Source: Adiantum capillus-veneris
Taxonomy: Eukaryota > Streptophyta > Polypodiopsida > Polypodiales > Pteridaceae
Direction: 5' to 3'
Length of the DNA stretch: 64,000 nucleotides
Assembly (NCBI GenBank): GCA_014529385.2
Contig: CM043958.1
Coordinates: 81,003,025-81,067,024, forward strand
Shown here: positions 1 to 12,415 of the stretch, piece after piece
Layout: every line of letters begins with the position of its first letter
How positions within the stretch are numbered: the stretch's first letter is position 1
Notes under the pieces: model-generated
Seen by the model: the letters and a program-made list of their open reading frames with translations, nothing else
What the model was told of the DNA's origin: nothing
The model's database searches: none
Made by a program: the position numbers and the translations under genes

Positions 1-1
1 A

Positions 2-2009
2 TTGCAGAATCCAGATGCTCAGATTTCAGACACAATTATCTATGCTTGTCTTAAGTAAGTGTTACTATCTTGCTAGCTTTGAAAACTCAGATAATAGGTT
101 TGCTAACTCAGGTAGAGTCTCTGCAGCCTGATCAAAAGTCAACTCCCACTGCACACTCACACAGAGGTTTTTCTCCTTGATCCACAAATGTCAGTAATTA
201 TTAGACAAAAGAACAGTCCATCTGGGACCTTTGAGAGTTGGTTTCTCCACTGTGCTATGCTGGAAGTTACTGTGATCATCTTTCCATATGAGAACAACCA
301 TCACTGGAGTCTCATATGCCTTGATGTTGACCAACCAGCAGTGTGGGTGTTCAATTCAATAAAAGGAACCCACCCTGAAATTAGGCTGTAAGTGTTTTGT
401 ATCAGAAAGTGTTTCTTATAGATATCCATGTAAATTTGAATCCTCATGCTAACATCTTGACATTGCTTTGTGCAGTTGTATAAAGAGGTTGTTGCTTGCC
501 TATGGCAAGCTATGTGGAAGGTATGAACTATACAAGGCCCCAATCAAAGAAGTACCTGTCCCAAATCAAACCGATCGGAATTCTTGCGGCTGGAGATGTC
601 TTCTCCATGCAGAATATGTCCTGCAAAGCTACTTTGCATTAAAACCTTTCATGACTAAGGTACCCATTTGGCAATGCATTCAGTTAGTTTTGGTTTAGTC
701 TATAAAAGAATTCTCACCATGTGGTCTTTCAATTTTGCAGAGTGCTTTAAAAAACTACACATATGATTATTTGCAAAGATACCGGGTAAGTTTAATACAA
801 CACCTGCTTACTATGTCTAGCCCTAGAGAGCTTGAAGATAGCGGCTTGGATGAGCGTACTATTGATCTTACAAAACATGACGTGCCACCACGACAAACCC
901 CTACATCCGATACAGTGGAATCACAACGGGCCGAGGGGGTCATATCAGCACAAGATGAAAGAGCCGAGGATGAGGAAAGGTCAAATGAGCATATGGAAGG
1001 TGCTAAGGTAAAACCGGAGGAGACAATGAAAGAGCCAAGTCAGCCAGTGGAGGAGCCAAAAGAGCCTATGGCTGAAACCCAAGATGAGGAAAGCAGGCCT
1101 ATAGATGAGCAAAAGGATATGGATGAGGAAAGCAGGCCTAGGGATGAGCAAAATGATATGGATCAGGCAAGGATGTATGAGGCAAGCCGATCAACCGAGG
1201 GAGACGAAAAGACCTTGGAAGAAACCTTGAATGAGGCAGAAAGAGCCATGGGGGAGACCCCTGATGAAGATGTGAATGATGAGTATGAAGATAAGGCTGA
1301 GGAGAGCAACAACGACATGAACACTACAGAGACCCAGTATGGACCCTTGCTACCTGTAGATACGGTTGTTCCGGTAATGTCTATTCAAGTATGGCAAAAT
1401 ATGTTCAGCTTCTAACTACTTATATGTACTTGTCAACTTTTACAGAGGTTGATTATCTTGGACGTCAATGGATTGCTGCTGATGCGGGTGCCTCTCGGTG
1501 ACAGAGGACCCTTTGAGGATTTGCAAACGTTTCGGATGGGAACTTGTCGAGTCGTGGTTCGTCCAGGAACCAAGGAATTTATTCAGTTTCTTCTTCCGCG
1601 CTTCAGAGTTGCCATATGGTCTTCAATGCAAAGGCAAAACTTGTCGCCACTAGTTGCAATAGTTTGCAGTGTATGCCAAGCTCACACGTCAGATTTTGCC
1701 TTTTTGTATGATCAAAGAAAATGCGTTACCGTTGAGGGCCACTACCACCCTAAAAAACCAGGCTTACCTCTTTTGTACAAACCGTTTAGCCAAATCGGTG
1801 TACCCTTTGATGCAACTAATACACTACTAATTGATGATACTCCTGAAAAGGGAGAACTAAATCTGCCGGGAACAACTATCTCACCACCTTCTTTCAAGGG
1901 GCATTCCTTCGATTTTTACCTTGAAGACATTCTGATTCCATACTTACAAAAATTGTATCTCAGTCCATTGTTCACGGACGAGTTTGTACTTTCTAATGAA
2001 TTAAGATGA
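2..2009 (+). CDS. Ulp1-type cysteine protease fused to FCP1/NIF-like HAD phosphatase (5' end cut by window)
   Basis: Five exons keep one frame: ~2-54, 127-387, 476-659, 741-1373 and 1446-2009, all with GT-AG junctions; about 560 codons are visible. Exons 2-3 carry a C48 (Ulp1/SENP-like) peptidase core: HHWSLICLDVD with the catalytic His, then PNQTDRNSCGWRC with the usual Gln and catalytic Cys. Exon 4 is a Glu/Asp/Lys-rich, low-complexity linker of about 200 residues. Exon 5 resembles the FCP1 homology (NIF phosphatase) fold: ILDVNGLL in the DxDxT position, RPGTKEF, VAIWSSM and LLIDDTPEK. The second motif-I aspartate is Asn, as in many plant FCP1-like proteins, so phosphatase activity is uncertain. 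Known families suggest SUMO/ubiquitin-like cleavage plus a phosphatase-like module; the joint role is inference. The start lies left of the window. The GTAAGT at 786 is read through in frame, as no plausible acceptor follows. Confidence 0.72.
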
Positions 2010-2036
2010 TTCTTCTATCATGTCTTTGTTTTGTCT

Positions 2037-2040
<4 letters not shown>

Positions 2041-2118
<78 letters not shown>
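2041..2118. repeat. (AT)n-(AG)n compound microsatellite
   Basis: About 46 bases of AT repeats run straight into about 32 bases of GA repeats, just downstream of the Ulp1/FCP1 stop codon and between two convergent genes. Confidence 0.97.
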
Positions 2119-2120
<2 letters not shown>

Positions 2121-2243
2121 TTTGACGTGGTAAAGAAATGTATTTCAAGCACACTTTTTCACAGGGCACAAATGAAAAATGAGATCAATAAACTTCATGT
2201 CTTGAAAGTCATTTGTATACACTTCGGTTCACAAGAATATCTG

Positions 2244-3664
2244 TTACATTGACACTACTTCAACCCGACCATCCAACTCTTTGCACAAAATATCTTTTTC
2301 CCTTCGCCGCATCACCTTACGGCCAGCTAGGAAAAAGGAAAAATCTGATAGGTCCTTGTCCATTGACTCTTCAATGATGTCATTTCGCAAATGCTGAAGA
2401 CTGCATAGCTCCCTTATTGTAACCACCAATAGTAGGCCATGCTCTTTATCAATCACTTCCACATCCACAGTAGGATTATCTTCCAAACCTGCAGAAACCT
2501 GGTCCATAGGAATGTACTTACCGTTTAGCATTTGTGATCGCATATACCAAAATGAGAGTAACAGTGATTGGCTTGCAATCATGTACTTGACAACTAGAGT
2601 ATCAAGCGCGACCTCGCACCGTAAACCAATCTCTTCCTTTGCATACCATCCTTTGTCAAGAAGTTTGTCACAGGATGACTGCTGAAATGACTTGCACATG
2701 AACATAGTTTTTGTAACTCGGATGTTGTAGCTATGAAACAGCTCTATGAAGAGTGCAACAGGACAAAAGTTTGCAATTCTAACCAGTTTGGTAGGAATAG
2801 AGCTACGTAGAGACCTTTGTATATCCTTGTAGAGCTTACTTCGCATTGCCTCCACCATTGTTTCCTCGGGAACTGGCCAGTCCACAATGTTCCAATCGGT
2901 TGGTAGAGGCACTTTCACCAACATGCCATTCTTATTCCCTGAGCTGAGTTGGTAAAAGTGGTCATAAAAAAAGATTCCCTCATCAGCCAGTCTTTTGCTG
3001 CTCCTCTCTGAGTACTGTAGAGAACCAATGTGGGCATGAACAACATGGAAGAGGCCTATTATGCACTCCACAGGTTCCCATTGCTCATAAGAAGAGGGAT
3101 AAACATCTGCAATATATATAAGAAGAGTTAAACTAAGAGTATCAATAAGTACAAATGACAAATCTAATGTAATTGAGCTGTGAAGAATGGAGACATTACT
3201 CATAACAAGCGGGAGAAACATTGCAAAATATATAAGAAAAGTTATAATGAGAGTATCAGTAAGTTCACATGTCAAGAGTACTTACAATTGCAACGTGGTT
3301 GATGTATATCTGATACATTTCCACCGTTTGCTATCACCTCTGGATGGGTAAACACATGCTGAACAAGAACTTCCTTTACAGATCTTTTGCCGATTTCAAC
3401 TTTGAAATCCAACACCCTGGCCTTCCATGCTGAGCGGTAAACGTTGATACCACTAGACCTCTTGGGTCTTCTTGGTTGCATGAGGACCCATGAACCTTTG
3501 TTTATCCTTTGTCCAACCCATTGGTTCTCTGCACTTATTGAAGCTAGTATTGTAATTGAGGATATGCTACTACTTGGCCTTCTAGGCAAAGTGCAATTGT
3601 TGGTTGTTGGTGTGAGAGACAGTAAACACCTGGAGGCTCTTGGGCGAGAAGACGTGGATGCCAT
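2244..3664 (-). CDS. Unrecognised two-exon protein, about 413 residues
   Basis: Exon 1 is 3664-3286 and exon 2 is 3106-2244, with a GTAAGT donor and a TTGCAG acceptor in matching phase (1+2). The N-terminal ~45 residues are Ser/Arg/Pro-rich and could be an organelle transit peptide. The rest is a mixed globular protein containing DWNIVDWPVPEET and, near the C-terminus, DFSFFLAGRKVMRRREKD. I do not recognise the family. It converges on the Ulp1/FCP1 gene, with only the microsatellite and about 230 bases between stop codons. An uninterrupted frame exists without splicing only from 3275, where intron sequence would give a spurious hydrophobic start; the spliced model is preferred because it joins two long frames. 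Confidence 0.6.
3079..3276 (-). repeat. Tandem duplication spanning an intron acceptor
   Basis: The bases around 3079-3165 recur at 3194-3276 with about 85% identity, period about 115. The left copy contains the acceptor used for exon 2 of the gene on the minus strand. The right copy lies in the intron and keeps the ATATATTGCA-like tract, so it resembles a decayed second acceptor. Confidence 0.75.
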
Positions 3665-3890
3665 AACTCTCAGAGAAAAGCTTTAGTGGAGGGAGATTCA
3701 CTTTGAAAGCATTCTAATGGAGGGAAAGTGTTTTAGAATTCCAATATCTTGTGCGGGCTTAATGGTCACCCTCCAGTACGTTAATGACCATAAGAGAATA
3801 TCAGAAGTGGGACCACATGCAAGCACCTAAAAGCTCGGTAAAAGGAAGGAAATTACTATGCTACAATCCTAGTTTCGTGAAAGTTTTATG

Positions 3891-5545
3891 CTATGTTCCT
3901 ATTTTTTGAGTCTTTCCACGTACTTTCCTACGTAACGTAGCCTTCATGCTCATTGGACGCGCTCTATTTTTCTCTCTCTTCATATGGCCCTCCAAATGAC
4001 CTCTGAAATTTCCTAATGCACCTAAGTGATTAGGCACCGTGGGTGAAGGCGCTCCAGAGACTACATGTGGAGTAGGTATTGGCATTAGGCTTGGCGCATA
4101 GGAAGCCCTTGGGTTCCAAGTTTGGTACGGTGTTGTACCATGTGGTGGCCCAAAGTTCATATGTGTGTTCCTAGGCATAGCAGACGTCGGTTGTGACATG
4201 CTAATGCTAGCCGGTATGGTCCCATTGAAATAAGAGCTTGGGTGTTGTGGTTGTGGAGAATAGGTTGTTGAAACAATGGAAGGGGTAGGAGCTACATGAG
4301 TAGGAGGACCCATAGGTGTATATGATTGGTACACACTTGTAGGTACCATTGCAGACATTGAGCTACCATGTAGTGGTGCTTTACTAACAAAAGAGGTCCA
4401 TGGCGTGTTTCTTGGCATGCCCATCACTGGGGTAGGCATGGTAGCCATGGTTTCATCAAGGGAAAGATGAGCTAGACTTGGAAAGGTAAAGCTATCACTT
4501 GTGGGCTCAGATTGCACTGAGACCCCTAGCAAAACAACATATGGAGGATCCATCAGACTTACCGAGGGAGTCTCCATTTGCAATAAGGTTGGTTGTTTAG
4601 CCTTCCCTGTATCCAAGAATCTCATGAGACCCGTTGAAGGCATGTGGATTCCCTTGTTCTGTCTATCTAGCTCAATAACCCTATGGATGACCTCACAAAA
4701 TCTTTGTTGTTGATCCTCTACACTACTAGCACCCGTTGTGGATTGTAGGACATCTAACTAACCCACATGATAGGTGTGACCTGTGTATAGGTCGGTTAGA
4801 GTTTTCGTTTGTAGTTTGTACTTCCAGTTCTCATTTAGGAATGCTCCATCTAGGATTGAGGTGTTAGGGGTGTCCTTTGAACTAGATGCAATGTGGCTCT
4901 CTATGGATTGACCTTTAGTGGTCGCTAATTCAGGAGCACTGGATTGCTCGCCTGGCATGGATGTTGACATAGAGGCTTTCGGCTTTAACTCTCTCCTTTG
5001 CTCTTCCCTACATAAGCTCTTGATTTCCTTTTCCCTAAGCCGCAATGATATATCTCTCAACCTCTTGCACTTCGGCAAGGCAACTACCATCAGGTAATAT
5101 AACTTCGGAGGGGAATAGCTCTGAAGATTCAGGGGGTGCAATGAATGGAGTATTCACGTGCATATTCTCCAAGAGCATGGGGATAACGTTGGTCATGAAT
5201 AGAGGATTTACTTTCCCAACCCCTCATTTACATTGGTAGCTCCATGTTCGAGCGAGTGGCTCTACTAAGGGTTTTCTTCAAGCGGCTAAGTACGCTCGGC
5301 TTGGACCGTGGGTCCATGGCATGCATGTTTTGGCTTGAGCTATCGAGATTAGGCATTGGGTAACCCTCCATGACATTGTAGTCAGAAGAAGAGCCACTAG
5401 ACGCAATATGTGGGTCCTGAGTGGTACTACCTTGGGTTCCTTTTGAGGGCCTAGAGCCTAAGGTAGAGGAATATTGAGTGCCCGCGTAAATGGAGACACT
5501 CTCGATGTGTTCGTCCTCTAACACACGACCAGAGCATAGGTGCAA
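3891..5545 (-). pseudogene. Broken Pro/Ser/Thr-rich frame, unrecognised
   Basis: One minus-strand frame runs from 5141 to 3891, interrupted only by a TAG at 4758-4760. A second open stretch in another frame (5545-5228) lies just upstream. The C-terminal half is rich in Met, Pro, Ser, Thr and His with no recognisable domain. A basic stretch ends the frame. The composition is like a retroelement gag spacer or a plant low-complexity protein, but nothing identifies it. It could also be a real gene with unplaced introns. Confidence 0.35.
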
Positions 5546-6384
5546 GTGACGTCAACACTCTAGAGGTGTTGGTGAGTGCCCGTGAAGGCCGCTCACCTAG
5601 TTTTTTAGGTGTTTACAACCCAAATTTTTTGTTATTTTTAGGGCCTTTTTTTAACCAAGCCACGGAATATAGTGTGTGATAGCTCAAAATGAGCGTCTTG
5701 GCTAGGGAGATGTGTCGTGCTTTACAACCCTCGATTCGGTTACGTACAGTCCTTGGAATCTTAAAACTAGTCTTTTCCTAAATGGGGAGAGGGCTAGATT
5801 TAGTAAGTCCAAAGGGTGAGTTGGTGGAGGACTTGAGGAACTTGTCCCACATGCCCTCCCTTCACTTAAGGTCCTAGTCTTTATATATAAAGTGGTGTGT
5901 TTAGTATATCATAAGACTGAGGACTACGGCTTGGGAAAAGATCCCGATCCCTTCCTTTTAAGAAAAGTTTTTTTTTAATTTTTTTAGTTTTCTTTTTAGT
6001 CCCAAATATCTCGAGCGTTTAAAAAAAAAAAAACTTTTTTTGAGGATAATATGGCCGCGTGGATGCCAAGCTTCCATGCGCACACAGTAGCTCCTGCGAG
6101 CTCTATCAAACCTCTTTTCAACTAGCACAGCTGATTACACCTAATTGACGCTTACTATCTCTGCTAACACACTGTCAAATACAGTACTCTGTACACTCAC
6201 AGACAGTCAACTCTACTGCTCAGTGTCTACTCTACTTCTCCCTGTTTACATTCACTAACAAATCTACTAATACCTGCTCATTACAGATCTTGCAAAACTA
6301 ATAAAAACAACACAATGCAACACTAATAGAGCTTACAACCACTTAATAGAAATTGACAAAAACCTGCTAATCTGTCCTTTATAG
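5546..6384. other. About 840 bases without a recognised gene
   Basis: The stretch holds A/T homopolymer runs near 5965-6035 and otherwise unremarkable sequence. It adjoins the truncated 3' side of the Copia element to the right. No match to that element's right-hand LTR is visible here, so this is probably unrelated flank. Confidence 0.6.
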
Positions 6385-9300
6385 TCACTTAACAGTAGCT
6401 AACAAAACACTGCAAAAAACATTAAACAGATGGAAGAAAGGCTTCCAAAGGTAGCAGTGAGTGCTCCTCAAGCTTAATGCAACGCCAACAATCAACATGT
6501 CATCCACATACAAAATAAGGATCAGCCAACTACCATCCTTAGCCTTCTTTGTATATAGACAGTGATCGAACTCACTACGTTTGTAGCCTTGAGAAAGCAT
6601 AAACTTGTGGAATTTATGGTACCATGCCCTTGGTGATTGTTTGAAGCCATAAAGACTCTTTAACAACTGACATACCAAATCTTCCTTGCCTTTCTCAACA
6701 AACCCTTCTGGCTGCTGCATGTAAATTTCCACATCTAAATCACCATGCAAGAACGCTGTCTTGACATCCATTTGGTGCAACACCAAATCTAATATGGCAA
6801 CCAATGCAAGAAAGCATCTCAATGTAGTCATCTTGACCACCGGAGAGAAGACTTCATCAAAGTCAATACCTTGTTCTTGCTTAAAGCCCTTGGCAACAAG
6901 CCTTGCTTTGTACTTTGGTTGACTATCATGAGTGGTGATCTTATACCTGTAAACCCATTTACAAGGTAGAGCCTTTTTGCTCTGTGGTAATTTAACTAGC
7001 TTCCATGTTTGGTTTTTATGCAGAGCTGTCATCTCTGACTGCATGGCCAATTGCCAATTCCCGGAGTCCTTCATTTGCACTACTTCCTTGTAACATGAAG
7101 GCTCATTGCAATCAGTCAACATGACATAGTTCATAGATAGAACAAACCGATCAGGAGGTCGCGTGATACGTCCAGATCTACGCAAAATAGGTGGCTCAGG
7201 CTCAGCCACAACTTGTGGTTCCAATCTATCCTGTCCTTGCTCCTCTTGAGCCCTGACATTTTTTCTTTCACGTGCAGGTCCATCTTCTTGGAAGACAACT
7301 CTTCTGATCTCCTCAACCCTCTCTGGTTTAGAATGATATTTGGATTCATTGAAGTGAACATCATTGCTGCGGATAACCTTTCTGGATTCGGGATCCCAAA
7401 GTCTGTACCCCATCTCACCAGAATTACCATAGCATAGAAAGATGCACTTTCTACTCTTTGGCTCAAGTTTGTTCCTAAATTCCTTTGGAACGTAAGTATA
7501 TGCCTCACAGCCAAAGACTTTGAGATGCTTGTATGAGGGCATTTTGCCTGACCATACCATCTCTAGCATTGAATCCTTCTGCAAAACCTTGCTAGGAGAT
7601 CTATTTATAAGATGAACAGCTGTTGATACAACTTCAGCCCAAAACCCATTTGGCAACTATGCATTAAACAACATACTTCTGACCTTCTCTTGTATGGTCC
7701 TATTCATCCTCTCAGCAACACCATTTTGAGGAGGATTGTAAGGAGCAGTAAGTTCACGTTTTATACCTTTTGACTCACAAAAGTCCTGAAAGGCCTTTGA
7801 AACATACTCTCCACCATTGTCAGTGCGTAAGCATTTAAGCTTCTTGCCACTCTGATTCTCCACAAGTGTCACAAACGTTTTGAAAACATTAAACGCTTCA
7901 TCCTTGTTCTTGAGAAAGTAAACCCATACTTTCCTCGAGTAATCATCTATAAATGTCATAAAGCAAGAAGCTCCCCCTAGAGATATGTTAGGCATAGGTC
8001 CACACAAATCACTATGAACAAGTGCCAACTGTGTATCTCTTCTACTGCTTCTATGCTTATGTGGCTGCTGTGTTTGCTTACCATACAGACAATGTTCACA
8101 GAATTTAAAATCATTAAATGAAAATCCAGGCAAATAACCAGAACGAGACAAGATTTCCATTCCCTTCTTGGACATATGTCCTAACCGGCTATGCCACAAA
8201 GAAACGTTCGGCTGCTCGGTTACATTGATTACATTTTTAGAGACATTTGATACATAAATCATGTAAAGTCCTCCAGACTTTACTCCATGTGCTACTGTCA
8301 TCGAACCCTTGGATATCTTCCACATGTTTTGTCCAAAAGTGGTGACGTAGCCAGCATCATCAAGTAAACCTGTGCTGATCAAACTCTTTGTAATTGCGGA
8401 AAAATGTCTCACATTCTTCAGCGTGAAAGAAGAGCCATTCTGAAACTTCAATTGAACATCTCCAACACCTAAGATCTCACATGTCTGCCCATTGCCTAGC
8501 CGAACATGATCTTTAGTGGTCACATAAGAGGTAAACCACTCCTTGTTTGGAGACACATGAAGTGATGCCCCTGAGTCTATAATCCAGTCACTCAGTGCAT
8601 TTCCATCAGATGCTGTAAGAAGAGCTGAGTCCATTGTATTCTTCAAGAAGTAGATGTCTCCTGACACTAGACTGTCATCCTCTGCAACAGTGTTTGTCAC
8701 ATTTATTTCTTGAATCTTCACTAAGGACTTGTTCTTCTCACCATGGTCTTCAACTTTCTCTTTGCCTTTTTTTGCTTTCCATTCTCTGCAGTCTCTTTTC
8801 ATGTGACCCTTCTGGCCACAATGGTAGCATTCTATGTCACTCTTGCCTTTAGCACTGCGGGACTTGCTACGAGACTGATTCCTCTTTCCACCTTTGTACT
8901 TTTCTTTGGTCTTTCCCCTGACAACTAAGGCTGTTCCTTTGCCTTTTTCCATTGTCTTTCTATTGGTTTCTTTAGTAAGCAGACTTCCTTCTACACCTGC
9001 TATGTTCAAACCATCTGGAGGTGCAGAATTACTCAAAGCTGTGCGAAAAGTGTCCCAACTTTTCGGCAATGTGATCAACAGGAACATAGCTCTAACAGGT
9101 TCATGAAACTTGACACCTTGAGCTGACAACTGACTGTAGATGGTGTTGAATTCATTCAGATGATTGGACATAGGTGTCCCTTCTTTCATCTTCAAGTCAA
9201 CAAGCTTCTTAAGCCAGTATACCTGTGAAGCTGCACTCTGCTTCTCATAAAGATCACTCAGCTTTTTCCATGCTTCATAAGCCGACATCTCGTCTGCTAC

Positions 9301-9531
9301 ATTGAAGTAAACGCTTTCTGCCAAAGTCAGCATAATGGTAGAAAGTGCCAATTCATCCATTTCGCTCCATTCATCTTCGTCCATATCTTGTGGTTTTATC
9401 CCCTCGAGCTTTATAGGTTTTATCTGCTTCTTTTGTACCAACACATGCCAAATCTGCTTCTTCCACAATGCGAAATTGGTTCCATCCAGCTTCTTGATAT
9501 TGTAAAGAGCAGTGTCCTGTGATCCAGCCAT
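6385..9531 (-). pseudogene. Copia gag-pol polyprotein with one in-frame stop and a truncated RT
   Basis: From 9531: a UBN2-type gag (MAGSQDTALYNIKKLDG...), a CCHC zinc knuckle CYHCGQKGHMKRDC, protease DSGASLHVSP, the pre-integrase zinc domain WHSRLGHMS...CEHC, integrase with HSDLCGP, LRTDNGGEY and NGVAERMNRT, then RT up to [14 protein letters not shown] at 7657-7659 interrupts the frame exactly between integrase and its C-terminal part; the same frame continues directly after it (LPNGFWAEV). After the YVDD box the frame runs about 33 residues into unrelated sequence and stops. RNase H is absent. The codons are otherwise open, so decay is recent. Confidence 0.9.
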
Positions 9532-10539
9532 AGCTACGCTTCACAGTAGTTTACTTTCCTGGAAAAATCCGGCAGAGTTTCCCCTGTAAACTAACCTCTG
9601 AACTAATATCAACCTGTCAAATGAACCAAGAAAGCTTCAGATTCTCCAGAAATTTCGGCAGAGTCTCCTTTGTAAAATGGCTCTAGTGTACTCAAAAACA
9701 CACCAAAAAACAGCTCAAAAAACACTGTCTCTCTGACACTGTAAGCTGCGGGTAAACCTGTCCTGCACCTGTACTGTCTCTCACTGTCCTGTAAGCATAG
9801 ACTGCGACAATGCCTCAACGGCAGTAAACCAAAGATGCAATCCCAACTGTCTAACTCACAGTCAATACATCCTAGCTGCCTATCTAAGGGCGCTCGAGGG
9901 ATCGCTCCAAGACCTGTATCACCGAAAGGATCTCAACATTCGAGAATCCCCCAGCTCAATAAAACCTCACTCGACCCTCAACAAAGGCTGCAGTGAATCT
10001 GACAATACATAGACTTGCCACAAAATCATACATCCACAAATTTCCCACTATGTGCTGTAACCGCTGCGGCGATTGTTTGCTGCGTGACTCACAGCCAGCA
10101 AACCCTCAACAGACATATATCATCTCTGACAATACATCCCATGTGGAAGTACCTGCAATGTCAGGATGAAATCTGGAATATCAAGCAGCAAACACAAGCT
10201 ACCTGATGAACTAGTGGATGTCGCCTACAGTCTGTGTGTAGATGCGTCCGTGTCGTATGTGACACGCCTCCAAGAATTGTGAGCCGTCCTTCGATGTGTA
10301 GACAGCCACGAATCAGCACTCTGGGAGTGTCGATATCCTCAGCACCTGTAGTCGTAGGCCGAAACCCCAAATTTGCAGAGTCGGATCTGCACCCGCCGAG
10401 ACCACGTAGTCAAAAATGGCTTGCGCAGAACTTTGTCGAAGCCTAACGGCGGCCGAGCTGTCTTCGCCTGTCGAATCTCACTCCAATCTGAGCAGGTGAC
10501 TCTGGCTACCTGCAAATGCTGCCCCGAGCCTCGATTTGA

Positions 10540-10551
10540 GCTTTGATACCA
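10540..10551 (-). other. Primer binding site of Copia copy A
   Basis: On the minus strand, two bases after the LTR, TGGTATCAAAGC matches the usual initiator-Met tRNA primer site TGGTATCAGAGC with one mismatch. Confidence 0.75.
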
Positions 10552-10553
10552 GT

Positions 10554-10748
10554 TGAAGGAGTACGAGCGGAAGTATAACGCGAGAGAGAGTGCGAGAAGA
10601 AGAGCACGACGATATGGTGAACTCGCTCTACTGTAATGTGTAGAGCATAGTGAGTTCTTATTAGGTTTTTACAAAAGAATATGTGTACATACCTGGCGGC
10701 CCGCCCACTTACCTGGGGAACCACATTGGGCTTTATACCCCAACAACA
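10554..10748 (-). repeat. Short LTR of Copia copy A
   Basis: On the minus strand it starts TGTTGTTGGGG, contains a TATAAAG box near its start, and ends in CA two bases before the primer site. Its length is about 195 bases. No second copy is seen at the other end, so the boundaries rest on the TG...CA ends and the primer site only. Confidence 0.6.
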
Positions 10749-11081
10749 CCCTCTCTCTCTCTCTCAAGCACACCCTCTCTCTCAAGCTCTTACAAATTTC
10801 CTCTCTCAAGGGGTACTACTGTAAAAATAAGATAAGTGGTATGCCTCTCATCGGAGATCACCTGCACACCTATTGGACCGACAAGCCCAGTCCATGACTC
10901 AATCAAATAAATAATATGTGTCCGTCGAAGGTGATAAGGTGTCTGTGAGGGTTAACAAGCATAGAAGAAATAAATGACATGTAGGTCCAAATCCAAGTCT
11001 TTGTATTACCTCAACAATACAATTCCATAGAACCGTGTCAAAGGCCTTTTCTATGTTTACCTACATAATCAATACATCTCG

Positions 11082-11082
<1 letters not shown>

Positions 11083-11150
<68 letters not shown>
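11083..11150. repeat. (CT)n-(CA)n microsatellite
   Basis: About 34 bases of CT repeats are followed by about 34 bases of CA repeats. Confidence 0.97.
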
Positions 11151-11152
<2 letters not shown>

Positions 11153-11546
11153 AACAAAGCCAAATTATGCGGAGCATGTCATAAACCATAAGAAAGAAGA
11201 GCCTCACCTTCTGCATTCACTCAGAGTAGCACATTGAACAAGCTTCCACTCAAAAAATTGCATTCAAAATGCGTCACGACAACTGGGAAGTACAGACAAC
11301 ATCCAGAAGACGATGGTAGCATGGCACACATAACTGCACCAGGCACACGCATGGCAAAGCCGCCTAGGACCTCGCCAAGCTGCCAACACACCAAAAAGAA
11401 GGCAAAGAGAGAAAGAAGTAGAATTGTTCCACCCAATGAAAGAGCACCACGTAGCTTACCTAGAACTCGACTCAATGCTAAGGCCTTCCAAAGTGGCAGG
11501 CGAAAAAGGAAACCAAAGAAGATTATAAGCTCTCAACTTGCAAGTG

Positions 11547-11581
<35 letters not shown>

Positions 11582-11594
11582 TCCCCCCTCCTCT

Positions 11595-11658
<64 letters not shown>

Positions 11659-11753
11659 GAAGAGGTAGGTCTGTCTCCATCTCGCCTCGTACTACATTGT
11701 GCAGCCCTCACGAAGGAGTATCTGCCAGTTTGTCAAGTAGCGTTTCCCTTAGG

Positions 11754-11893
11754 CTATGGTCACATGAGGCTTAGTTATCAATTAAAAATATTACTGTGAC
11801 TACACTTCGTAACTATTCCGATTTTAGCATTGTTGTGAAGTTCAAGGCATAGTTGGGAGGTTGAATGAATAACTAAGCCTTGTGTGACCATGC
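11754..11893. mobile_element. Small hairpin (MITE-like) element, first copy
   Basis: Ends form an inverted repeat: ATGGTCACATGAGGCTTAGT on the left pairs with the complement of ACTAAGCCTTGTGTGACCAT on the right. An inner inverted pair (CTTCGTAACTAT / ATAGTTGTGAAG) lengthens the stem. About 140 bases, no coding capacity. Confidence 0.6.
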
Positions 11894-12098
11894 AAGAGGC
11901 TTAGTTATTCATTTAAGGGAAAACTACTAAAATACACCGTTCATATTTTGGAAATTCCCAAAATACCCCCAATTTTTTGTCAAATTCACAAAATGCCCTT
12001 CAAATTTTCCAAAATTCCCAAAGTAACCCTTAAGGCCTTCCAAAATGGCAAGCGAAAAAGGAAATCGAAGAAGATTACAAGCTCTCAACTTGCAAGTG

Positions 12099-12147
<49 letters not shown>

Positions 12148-12254
12148 GTAAAAGAGGTAGGTCTGTCTCCATCTCGCCTCGTCCGCAATTCACTACATTG
12201 TGCAGCCCTCACGAAGGAGTATATGCCAGTTTGTCAAGTAGCGTTTCCCTTAGG

Positions 12255-12393
12255 CTATGGTCACATGAGGCTTAGTTATCAATTAAATAATTAACTATGC
12301 CTACACTTCGTAACTATTCCTATTTTGGCATAGTTGTGAAGTTCAAGGCATAGTTGGGAGGTTGAATGAATAACTAAGCCTTGTGTGACCATG
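12255..12393. mobile_element. Small hairpin (MITE-like) element, second copy
   Basis: Same element as at 11754-11893, carried along in the second tandem unit. The inner GGCATAGTTGTGAAGTTC stem is clearer here. Confidence 0.6.
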
Positions 12394-12415
12394 CAATAGG
12401 CTTAGTTATTCATTT

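Larger units (their letters stand above)
6385..10748 (-). mobile_element. Copia LTR retrotransposon, 3'-truncated and defective (copy A)
   Basis: The element reads right to left. A short LTR lies at 10554-10748, a tRNA-Met-type primer site at about 10540-10551, a ~1-kb leader at 9532-10540, then gag-protease-integrase-RT coding sequence 9531-6385. The coding sequence stops shortly after the RT YVDD motif. The rest of RT, RNase H and the second LTR are missing, so the element was truncated by deletion. It lies between the unrecognised frame and the microsatellite region, outside the helicase exons. Confidence 0.85.

Noticed and set aside
786-820. GTAAGT splice donor followed by TCTAG as a possible intron in the Ulp1/FCP1 gene
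   Set aside because: The intron would be only about 35 bases, below the usual plant minimum, and the frame is open through it.
2244-3275. Single-exon reading of the unrecognised gene with an N-terminal membrane segment
   Set aside because: The hydrophobic start comes from an AT-rich intron; splicing joins it to the long upstream frame instead.
11234-12275. Pro-, Ser/Leu- and Arg/Glu-rich open frames
   Set aside because: They are translations of C, CT and GA tracts inside a tandem repeat, with no gene context.
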